Positions 1 through 4,973 of a DNA stretch of 6,015 nucleotides are shown here, in pieces (positions within the stretch are counted from its first letter, which is position 1; the number at the start of each line of letters is the position of its first letter). The stretch spans positions 1 to 6,015 of the forward strand of contig JAIPFU010000104.1 of the NCBI GenBank assembly GCA_021736505.1, read 5' to 3'. The notes below the pieces were generated by a model. It worked only from the letters and a program-made list of their open reading frames with translations, searched no databases and was not told where the DNA came from. A program made the position numbers and the translations under genes. This stretch comes from Spirochaetia bacterium (GTDB taxonomy: Bacteria; Spirochaetota; Spirochaetia; PWKH01).

Positions 1-766
1 CATTAAGCTGCACAGTGACAAATATTTCAAAAGGGAAATCCCATATCCCTTTATGTTTCAGATCTTCGATGATTTCCACAAGCTTGGGAGACTGGTGTTC
101 ATTCTGATAGGCTAAGAGCGCTTCACGATCCACTTGATCTACATGAAATTCCAGCGACGCAGGAGTCATCAGCCCATCCTCTTCTCTTCCCTTCTGATAG
201 GAGCATCCCGCCATGGCAGCAATATCAGCATCTCCAGTTGCATCGATAATGACATCTCCCCGTAATGAAAACAGACCGCTTTTATTATGCGCTGTGAGAG
301 AAACAACTCTCTTTTCATACCGCTGAAGGCTGATAATCCTTGTCTGCAGATACGGCTGTATCCCTTCCTCAAGACATATAGTATCGAGAAACAGTTTCAT
401 TCTATTTCCATCAAAGGGAATACCTGCCGCCATGCGCGGATACCAGCCATGCGGGTTATTTTGTACATCTATAGTATCTGGTTCTATTGCTCCGCCGATG
501 GAGATAAGGCGATCTGTTAATTCATCGAATACTCCGCCGATTTTCCGTTCGACCCGCCCTGTCTTTTTGTTGTAGTATCTGCCGCCGAGAAGATGATTTA
601 TGCCGCTGTTCACGGCTACCCCTCCCAAGGCTCCTGATTGTTCTACAAGGGCCGTTTTTAAACCATTTCGTGCTGCTGTTACAGCAGCCGCAATGCCGCT
701 CATTCCGCCTCCGCAGACTATACAGTCAAAAGCAGTTTCTCCATTCACTGCGATGGTCGTCTCCAT
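1..766 (-). CDS. FAD-dependent oxidoreductase, N-terminal part (runs off left edge)
   Basis: The first 255 residues of a flavoprotein are present; the C-terminal part lies beyond position 1. The N-terminus has a Rossmann dinucleotide-binding motif, CGGGMSG at residues 18-24, followed by a helix and an acidic residue (E42) that would bind the FAD ribose. Residues 46-51 (ALGGVA) and the later DATGDADIAAMAG stretch (175-187) are typical of the FAD_oxidored family (PF12831), whose members are usually 430-550 residues long. The ATG at 764-766 is preceded by a strong Shine-Dalgarno (AGGAGAAGG, 770-778 complement). The gene starts 24 bp after the URO-D-like gene stops, so it is the third gene of that operon. 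Members oxidise or dehydrogenate diverse small molecules, and the substrate cannot be told. Inference: a cytoplasmic redox step of the same catabolic pathway. Confidence 0.88.
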   Translation of the reverse strand, partial: METTIAVNGETAFDCIVCGGGMSGIAAAVTAARNGLKTALVEQSGALGGVAVNSGINHLLGGRYYNKKTGRVERKIGGVFDELTDRLISIGGAIEPDTIDVQNNPHGWYPRMAAGIPFDGNRMKLFLDTICLEEGIQPYLQTRIISLQRYEKRVVSLTAHNKSGLFSLRGDVIIDATGDADIAAMAGCSYQKGREEDGLMTPASLEFHVDQVDREALLAYQNEHQSPKLVEIIEDLKHKGIWDFPFEIFVTVQLN

Positions 767-790
767 AAACCTTCTCCTGTTTTTGATCAA

Positions 791-1954
791 TCATGATCTT
801 TTTACTGATGCTTCAGCATATGCTTCAAAAAGCTCCCGGGCTTCTCTTACTGATTCAGCATGATAGAGAAGCGAAACTCCAGTGGGATACTTTTCCATAA
901 TTCTCCCAGACAGCAGATCCTCTTTCTTTGGCTGTATTCTAAGCAGTGGGATCTTCTTCGCTTCCGCCCTCTTATATATCACATCAATATCGTTCATATA
1001 CGGCTGTCCGAAATCCAAACACTGCAGATTTTCACTATCCAGCATGGCATCAGCGGTATGATCAAATTTTCCGCAGGAGTGGATGCCTCCGCCATGGACC
1101 TTTTGAAGTACATACTCATCTGCGGGTTTTACAAGATCTCTATATATCTCCGATGAGATCATGACTACTGAGTCATTCCGGATAAGAATATTACCCTTGA
1201 GCAGTACTCCATGCTGATGAGAGAAACCGTCCATCCTTTCAGTAACATAGGGCTGGAAACGTTTCATACAGTTCAGCTGCATTTCGGCAGTCTTCATGAG
1301 CGCTTGCTGAACTAAATCAGGTCTAGTCAGCATATCAATGAATAGCTCCTGCCCAATAACCTGTTCAAGTGAATCCAAGGGTCCCTGCAGATCCGGCAAG
1401 GTTATCGTCAGAAGCTCAGCCAGTTCCGGATAGCGACGCAACTGTTCATGATAGAATTCATAACTCTCAATAACCTTATTTACCCAGACATTATTTTCTA
1501 TATCTGCAGCAGTATTCAAAGCATCTTCCAAAGAAAACTGTTCATCAGTCCGCTTTATCCAGGGAGTCTGCTCATCTCTCTGCTCCGGCGGGAAGCCAAA
1601 AAGGGATGCCACGGTGACCGTCCCCCAATTGGGGCGAATGGTCAACGGAAGATCATCTGAAAGCCTGTCACGGCAAACAATACTCTGTCCCCAGGCACTC
1701 ACAAGCTCATTGTACATCATGGCAGCAGGGCTGCTGTATATCGAACTATTGGGAAAGGGCTGAAACACATCTTCCCCTTCCAAAGGGTAGGAAAAAATAA
1801 TGGGAAGTCGATCTACTGACTCATATTGCAGAGCAGATCTGTGACGCTCCTCAGTAATCCGCTGCCGATCTCCTAAATCCAAATTGAGTATATAGAGGAT
1901 CACCTCTTCCAGACGGTTTTCAGCATCCAGGTGTTTTTCAGTATCCGCATACAT
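791..1954 (-). CDS. Uroporphyrinogen decarboxylase/MtaA-like protein
   Basis: A 387-residue protein of the URO-D superfamily, a TIM-barrel fold. An N-terminal extension of about 35 residues precedes the family opening RHRSALQYESVDRLPI (37-52). Mid-protein there is GPLDSLEQVIG (191-201), the family's 'gPld...G' segment. The NDSVVMIS stretch (260-267) and IHSCG (291-295) follow; H292 and C294 match the His-x-Cys zinc ligands of the cobamide-dependent methyltransferases (MtaA, MtbA, CmuA). The C-terminal cysteine ligand of those enzymes is not obvious: the corresponding region reads GVSLLYHAESVREA (359-372). C312 is the only cysteine after the motif. This is unlikely to be a haem-pathway HemE, given the HxCG motif and the catabolic context. 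The ATG has AGGGAG 8 nt upstream, and the gene begins 11 bp after the aldolase gene stops, so the two are translationally close. Its reaction is unknown: methyl transfer, or a decarboxylase-like or lyase step, are both possible. Confidence 0.85.
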   Translation of the reverse strand: MYADTEKHLDAENRLEEVILYILNLDLGDRQRITEERHRSALQYESVDRLPIIFSYPLEGEDVFQPFPNSSIYSSPAAMMYNELVSAWGQSIVCRDRLSDDLPLTIRPNWGTVTVASLFGFPPEQRDEQTPWIKRTDEQFSLEDALNTAADIENNVWVNKVIESYEFYHEQLRRYPELAELLTITLPDLQGPLDSLEQVIGQELFIDMLTRPDLVQQALMKTAEMQLNCMKRFQPYVTERMDGFSHQHGVLLKGNILIRNDSVVMISSEIYRDLVKPADEYVLQKVHGGGIHSCGKFDHTADAMLDSENLQCLDFGQPYMNDIDVIYKRAEAKKIPLLRIQPKKEDLLSGRIMEKYPTGVSLLYHAESVREARELFEAYAEASVKRS

Positions 1955-1965
1955 ATCTGCTCTCC

Positions 1966-2847
1966 CTATTCCTGCAGTCTCTGTTCAAATACTTCATCAA
2001 CCAAACGCTTATCATCTTCCGTCAGGGGAAGAAAGGGTCTCCGACACATACCACTTTGTATATGCTGTTTCTCCAGTACATACTTCTGTGCATTCAGCAA
2101 TTTGCCGGTTTTCAGCAATACGCGAATCACTTCATTGGCATCTGTCTGCAGTTCAGCTGCTTTCCTCATATCTCCCTGTTTATAAGCTTTTTGTATATTG
2201 ATATATTTTTCGGGCATGAAATTAAATGTACTCCCTATAGCTCCATCGGCTCCCATGGATAGGCCTGCAAGGAATATTTCATCAAGTCCATTATATATCA
2301 GCAGATCGGGGTCATCGTTTTTCATACCCTCAAGCTGATACAGATCATTGGATGTAAATTTAACTCCGATAATATTCTTGTGCTCCCTGAGCCGGCTCAT
2401 CATTTCGCTTGTCAGGGAGACACCGGAAAGACCTGGAAAATTATACGGGATGAGAGGAAGCTGTATGCTGTCAGCAATATCGGTATAATATCCTATAAGT
2501 TCATCTTCAGAGAATTTATAGTAAAAAGGGGGTATTGATGAAACGGCATCGGCGCCAGTTTCCTGAGCATGAAGGCCGAGTTTGATGGAAAAATCCGTAG
2601 AAATTGCTCCAATATGGCATATGACCTTCACTTTCCCGGCTGTTTCATCCAGAACGGTTTCTAAAATGCGCTTGCGTTCTTCAAAACTGAGAAGAAAAGC
2701 CTCTGCGGTACTTCCGCAGACATAAAAACCGTTGATACCTTTTTCAATATTCTTTGCTGTAAGCTGGCGCAGGGCCTGCTCATTGATCTTTCCCTCTTCG
2801 TCGAAGGGTGTAAGTAATGCGGTAAATAATCCTGCTAGTGGTTTCAC
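1966..2847 (-). CDS. nanA: N-acetylneuraminate lyase-like class I aldolase (DapA/NanA family)
   Basis: A 293-residue DHDPS/NAL-family TIM-barrel aldolase that forms a Schiff base with a 2-oxo acid. The resemblance to NanA runs the full length: ALLTPF (10-15), GSTAEAF (45-51), FYY (108-110), YNFPGLSG (135-142) with the catalytic tyrosine Y135, GVKFTSNDLYQLE (161-173) with Schiff-base lysine K163, YNGLDEIF (185-192) and IGSTFN (204-209). D189, E190 and S206 correspond to the residues that grip the sialic-acid glycerol tail in NanA, so a long polyhydroxylated substrate is likely. GSTGE of characterised enzymes is GSTAE here (A48). The start is GTG (2845-2847) behind an AAAGGGGG Shine-Dalgarno. 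It is the first gene of a three-gene operon and carries the TGATATATCA palindrome 26 bp upstream. No other sialic-acid gene (nanE, nanK, nagA, nagB) is visible, so the substrate may be another 2-keto-3-deoxy acid. Confidence 0.9.
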   Translation of the reverse strand: MKPLAGLFTALLTPFDEEGKINEQALRQLTAKNIEKGINGFYVCGSTAEAFLLSFEERKRILETVLDETAGKVKVICHIGAISTDFSIKLGLHAQETGADAVSSIPPFYYKFSEDELIGYYTDIADSIQLPLIPYNFPGLSGVSLTSEMMSRLREHKNIIGVKFTSNDLYQLEGMKNDDPDLLIYNGLDEIFLAGLSMGADGAIGSTFNFMPEKYINIQKAYKQGDMRKAAELQTDANEVIRVLLKTGKLLNAQKYVLEKQHIQSGMCRRPFLPLTEDDKRLVDEVFEQRLQE

Positions 2848-2873
2848 GAAGCCCCCTTTATCAATATATCTTA

Positions 2874-2883
2874 TGATATATCA
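2874..2883. promoter_or_regulatory. TGATATATCA palindromic operator, nanA-like operon
   Basis: A perfect 10-bp palindrome in the 115-bp gap upstream of the nanA-like operon, identical to the sites in front of gntR, hpcH and the rraA-like gene. Inference: operator of the GntR protein encoded next door. The overlapping TTGATA (2879-2884 complement) is the same hexamer used as -35 at gntR and hpcH. Here, however, the best matching -10 is only GATAAA (2857-2862 complement, 16-bp spacer), and it overlaps the Shine-Dalgarno, so the actual start of transcription is uncertain. Confidence 0.75.
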
Positions 2884-2906
2884 AAAAATGTATAATTTTT
2901 TCTCCC

Positions 2907-2933
2907 GCATAGATACTATCTCATTCCCTATGC
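2907..2933. repeat. Inverted repeat between gntR and the nanA-like operon
   Basis: GCATAG (2907-2912) and CTATGC (2928-2933) form a 6-bp perfect inverted repeat. Inside it, AGATACTATCT (2911-2921) is a 5+1+5 palindrome that would compete with it. It lies downstream of gntR and upstream of the nanA-like operator. It could be a weak hairpin at the end of the gntR transcript or a second protein-binding site. No U-tract follows the stem directly on the minus strand, so it is not called a terminator. Confidence 0.4.
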
Positions 2934-2962
2934 TGCACTATTTTTCAAAAACATTTCTTTGT

Positions 2963-3637
2963 TTAATTATCCACAAAGAGGTGGTGCTTACCGCTCCGCA
3001 GATGCTGCCGTATGATATATTCCGCTTCATCGGCATTCTCAGTTGTCAACTGCTCCACGAGTTCAATATGACTTTTTCTCTCCTGCTTATCCACAGGAAG
3101 CAGAATTCTATTCATATTATAGAAGATACCCAACTTAGTTATCCGGACAAATTCCCGCTCAAGAGCACTGCAGGAGGATAAAACAACTAAGTTTTTATGA
3201 AACTCAATCTCCTGCTCCCAGTGTTCCGGACTGTCGGCTTCTGTCTCTTCAACTTTTCTTGCCAGTTCAATTAAGCGTTCTTTATGGTCAACTATAGGCT
3301 TCCCATGATAATGCCGGGCAGCCTGGCATTCAATTGCCTCTCTGAGAATGAGCTGATTAAAGACATCCTCTTTCCGTATCGGTTTTACGATAGTACCTTT
3401 TCTCGGTATGCTTTCTACAAAGCCTTCAATTTCCAACTGCAGAATTGCTTCAAGTACAGGCGCTACGCTCACTCCGAGTTCATCAGCCAGCTTTCTTCTG
3501 TTAAGCACATTTCCAGGAACCAGTTCATTCTGCATAAACCGATCCAGCAGTTTTTCATACACTTCCTTAGAGAGTGAACTTTTCTGCTTAGGCACATTAT
3601 CTTTCAAGTCTGCATTCATATGAGTTTCTTTATCCAT
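2963..3637 (-). CDS. GntR-family regulator, FadR/FCD subfamily
   Basis: A 224-residue transcription factor. The winged helix-turn-helix spans roughly residues 22-88 (KLADELGVSVAPVLEAILQLEIEGFVE, then the wing RKGTIVKP). The all-helical FCD ligand-binding domain spans about 92-220. FCD metal-site residues are visible as E143, H147 (EIEFH), H190 (SHIELV) and H212 (QHL); the first is usually Asp and is Glu here. FCD regulators sense small carboxylates, often via the bound metal, and normally repress until the effector binds. Unusually, the recognition helix reads SVAPVLEA where the family norm is SRxPVREA, so both DNA-contacting arginines are missing. The gene has the palindromic operator in its own promoter, implying autoregulation, and sits centrally among the controlled genes. 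The start is uncertain: ATG 3637 is only 7 nt from the predicted -10 and has no Shine-Dalgarno. ATG 3619 (residue 7) is the alternative. Confidence 0.92.
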   Translation of the reverse strand: MDKETHMNADLKDNVPKQKSSLSKEVYEKLLDRFMQNELVPGNVLNRRKLADELGVSVAPVLEAILQLEIEGFVESIPRKGTIVKPIRKEDVFNQLILREAIECQAARHYHGKPIVDHKERLIELARKVEETEADSPEHWEQEIEFHKNLVVLSSCSALEREFVRITKLGIFYNMNRILLPVDKQERKSHIELVEQLTTENADEAEYIIRQHLRSGKHHLFVDN

Positions 3638-3644
3638 AATACCA

Positions 3645-3673
3645 ATAATAAATCATTTCTTCTGATATATCAA
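3645..3673 (-). promoter_or_regulatory. gntR promoter
   Basis: The -35 is TTGATA (3668-3673 complement) and the -10 is TATTAT (3645-3650 complement), with an exact 17-bp spacer. The -35 lies largely within the palindrome at 3663-3672, so a bound regulator would block RNA polymerase. The predicted transcript begins at about 3638-3639, almost on the first ATG of gntR. The hexamers and spacer length are identical to those of the hpcH promoter. Confidence 0.75.
3663..3672. promoter_or_regulatory. TGATATATCA palindromic operator, gntR
   Basis: An exact copy of the shared palindrome, overlapping the gntR -35 box. The flanks match the hpcH site closely: on the minus strand both read CAC-T before and, after one variable base, AAGAAAT. 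The position implies negative autoregulation (inference). Confidence 0.78.
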
Positions 3674-3780
3674 GTGATTTTTCAGACACGTTTTTTCTGA
3701 ACCCATTGTTTTTCTCCGCCATATTGTTCATCTCAAGAACATCCTGGGATTTCACCCCTCAGTTTTAAAGGATATTGACC

Positions 3781-4605
3781 TTACTTTGTCCCTTGCTGTG
3801 TAGAAGTATCCATGCTTATATCCGCTGCTGAATTTTTTAAGCTATCTATATCTTGCCTGATTTTTTCCTGTACTGCAATGATATCTGCTTCATGGAGGAC
3901 AAGGTTCATACCCTGCTGTATAAGCTCTTTTTCAAAGGCTATCCCCGCGCCTCCGTAGCCTTTATGGTATCCGGCACCTTTACCAAATTCCCGAGCGGTT
4001 CTGATAATATGAATAACCATCTCCTTGAAAATCGAATTATCATATTGCTCCGGTATTCCCATACTGCAGGATAGATCATGGGGACCAATGAGTACGGCAT
4101 CAACTTCCGGGTACTTGAGAATTTCGTGCAAGCTATCCACCGCCGTTCTGCTCTCAATATTCAGAATAAGCGCACTATGCTGATTCTGTACGGCTACATA
4201 GGATTCCAGCTCCTGAGAAGCATACTCTGAAGTCTTGAGAATTCTTTGCAGACTTTCCCCCTGGATAGGTCTTTTTTTAACGGAACCGATTAATCCTTCA
4301 ACTTGTTCCTTATTTTCTATATAGGGAGCAATGATGCCAGCAGCACCGCCGTCTAGAGCCATTCTTGCTTTTACTGGATCGGGAGAAGGAATTCTTAGCA
4401 AAGGAGGCAGACCCATTGCTGCATACATCCTGCACATGAGAGCAGTCTGCTCCCGGTTCAAGGGGATGTGCTCGGTATCAATAAACACAAAATCAACACC
4501 GCCGGCAGCAATAACTTCAGGCCATAACGGAGAACTTGATACAACCAAAGTACCATACATCATAATGCCATTCCGCAGTTTTTCTGGAACAGTAAAATTC
4601 TTCAT
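3781..4605 (-). CDS. HpcH/HpaI family class II aldolase
   Basis: A 274-residue class II (divalent-metal) pyruvate-type aldolase of the HpcH/HpaI/citrate-lyase-beta TIM-barrel family; HpaI is about 262 residues. The family's catalytic set is complete: H46 in DTEHIP (43-48, catalytic base), R71 in LLRIPSPD (69-76), and metal ligands E151 in NIESRTAV (149-156) and D177 in IGPHDLSCSMG (173-183). Members reversibly cleave 4-hydroxy-2-oxo acids to pyruvate and an aldehyde, as in homoprotocatechuate or sugar-acid degradation. An in-frame ATG exists upstream at 4689, but it lies upstream of the predicted promoter. The ATG at 4603-4605 has a perfect AAGGAGG 8 nt ahead, so it is the start. The polar tail (about 255-274) is not family-specific. 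The gene is transcribed alone, divergently from the rraA-like gene, from its own operator-bearing promoter. Confidence 0.92.
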   Translation of the reverse strand: MKNFTVPEKLRNGIMMYGTLVVSSSPLWPEVIAAGGVDFVFIDTEHIPLNREQTALMCRMYAAMGLPPLLRIPSPDPVKARMALDGGAAGIIAPYIENKEQVEGLIGSVKKRPIQGESLQRILKTSEYASQELESYVAVQNQHSALILNIESRTAVDSLHEILKYPEVDAVLIGPHDLSCSMGIPEQYDNSIFKEMVIHIIRTAREFGKGAGYHKGYGGAGIAFEKELIQQGMNLVLHEADIIAVQEKIRQDIDSLKNSAADISMDTSTQQGTK

Positions 4606-4613
4606 CAGAGGAG

Positions 4614-4620
4614 CCTCCTT
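4614..4620 (-). promoter_or_regulatory. Ribosome binding site that sets the hpcH start
   Basis: AAGGAGG on the minus strand, 8 nt before ATG 4605. With the -10 box at 4627-4632 the transcript should begin near 4620, so the leader is about 15 nt. The 28 residues encoded upstream of this ATG cannot be translated from this promoter. Confidence 0.85.
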
Positions 4621-4623
4621 AAA

Positions 4624-4636
4624 AGTATAATATACT
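4624..4636. repeat. AGTATAATATACT palindrome over the hpcH -10 box
   Basis: A perfect 6+1+6 inverted repeat that covers the hpcH -10 hexamer (4627-4632) and lies nine bases from the GntR-type operator. It may be a second protein-binding site, or simply a symmetric AT-rich -10 region. It is not found at the gntR promoter, which otherwise has the same architecture. Confidence 0.5.
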
Positions 4637-4655
4637 ATTTCTTGTGATATATCAA
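4627..4655 (-). promoter_or_regulatory. hpcH promoter
   Basis: The -35 is TTGATA (4650-4655 complement) and the -10 is TATTAT (4627-4632 complement), with a 17-bp spacer, exactly as at gntR. The -35 overlaps the palindromic operator. The predicted start of transcription, about 4620, falls at the Shine-Dalgarno. Confidence 0.8.
4645..4654. promoter_or_regulatory. TGATATATCA palindromic operator, hpcH
   Basis: The third exact copy of the palindrome, overlapping the hpcH -35. On the minus strand its flanks (CACT before; AAGAAAT after one variable base) are shared with the gntR copy, so the bound element may be longer than the 10-bp core. Confidence 0.78.
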
Positions 4656-4827
4656 GTGCTATTTTATGTTTTTTAATATAGCTGATCACCTTGCGTAAAT
4701 TCTCTTTTCTTGAACTTCATCAACGGGCAGAATAGTTAGTAATGGCCCACCTGCATAATAAATAATAATTGGATCACCTATTATGTACATCTTTTTTAGG
4801 TATCATCTGGATTTTCATCAAATAAAA
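4656..4827. other. AT-rich spacer between divergent hpcH and rraA promoters
   Basis: No gene is supported here. The middle (about 4757-4770) is a run of AATAATA-like sequence, and GATCACCT occurs twice (4684-4691 and 4772-4779). I see no operator copy, hairpin or convincing promoter other than the two described at its edges. It probably serves as a spacer that keeps the two divergent promoters independent, or as an activator landing zone. Confidence 0.5.
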
Positions 4828-4857
4828 TTGACAGAGCCGGCAGTTCTCATGTAGTAT
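4828..4857 (+). promoter_or_regulatory. rraA-like gene promoter
   Basis: There is a perfect -35, TTGACA (4828-4833), then an 18-bp spacer and TAGTAT (4852-4857) as a moderate -10. The palindrome begins two bases downstream, over the likely start of transcription. The leader to the ATG would be about 110 nt, much longer than at gntR or hpcH. The -35 overlaps the left arm of a long-range inverted repeat. Confidence 0.65.
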
Positions 4858-4909
4858 ATGATATATCAACAGATATTTTATAACTTGTATGTACTGCATA
4901 CGGCTCTGT
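4831..4909. repeat. Long-range inverted repeat flanking the rraA promoter and operator
   Basis: ACAGAGCCG (4831-4839) is repeated inverted as CGGCTCTGT (4901-4909). The match resumes inward as GCAGT (4840-4844) and ACTGC (4893-4897), with three extra bases in the right arm. The arms enclose the -10 and the TGATATATCA operator. The left arm overlaps the -35 and is not transcribed from this promoter, so the repeat acts as DNA, plausibly as two sites for another regulator, rather than as an RNA hairpin. Confidence 0.55.
4859..4868. promoter_or_regulatory. TGATATATCA palindromic operator, rraA-like gene
   Basis: The fourth exact copy of the palindrome. Here it sits immediately downstream of the -10 box, over the predicted start of transcription, instead of over the -35 as at gntR and hpcH. 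Its flanks differ from those copies. The position fits repression by steric block (inference). Confidence 0.75.
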
Positions 4910-4950
4910 TTTCTGAATTTTACTTAATTCATTTGTAAACGATACAAGTT
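4882..4950 (+). other. Potential structured leader of the rraA-like mRNA
   Basis: AACTTGTAT (4882-4890) and ATACAAGTT (4942-4950) form a perfect 9-bp stem within the predicted 5' leader, ending 13 nt before the Shine-Dalgarno. The large loop contains a smaller hairpin, GAATT (4915-4919) with AATTC (4926-4930), and GTATG/CATAC (4887-4891/4897-4901), which would compete with the outer stem. It does not match any riboswitch class I recognise. It could also be a DNA-level dyad. Confidence 0.4.
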
Positions 4951-4973
4951 GTGAAAAATTAACGGAGGAATGC

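Noticed and set aside
169..372. Minus-strand 67-codon open frame at the left end
   Set aside because: It lies in another frame inside the FAD oxidoreductase, whose true frame is open from 766 to the window edge and carries the family motifs.
791..1954. Assignment as HemE (haem biosynthesis)
   Set aside because: The IHSCG motif and the absence of other haem genes point to the methyltransferase-like branch of the superfamily.
1966..2847. Assignment as DapA (lysine biosynthesis)
   Set aside because: The YNGLDEIF and IGSTFN segments and full-length similarity fit the N-acetylneuraminate lyase branch, and the catabolic operon context does not fit lysine biosynthesis.
2199..3023. Near matches to the operator inside genes (about 2199, 2291-2300, 3013-3022)
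   Set aside because: They differ from TGATATATCA by one or two bases, are not symmetric and lie within coding sequence, so they are expected in AT-rich DNA.
2732..3181. Plus-strand open frame of 149 codons across the nanA-gntR gap
   Set aside because: It is antisense to the 5' end of the aldolase gene and the 3' end of gntR, both with strong family matches. It spans the operator, has no Shine-Dalgarno and resembles nothing known.
3638..3780. Terminator between hpcH and gntR
   Set aside because: CTGGG with CCC...CAG around 3743-3762 gives only a short, bulged stem, and no T-run follows in the direction of hpcH transcription. Read-through into gntR is therefore possible.
4331..4630. Plus-strand 99-codon open frame opposite hpcH
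   Set aside because: It is antisense to conserved catalytic segments of the aldolase, with no ribosome binding site and no recognisable protein.
4684..4779. Direct repeat GATCACCT, two copies
   Set aside because: An 8-bp match in 370 bp of AT-rich intergenic DNA is weak. There is no third copy and no positional link to a promoter.
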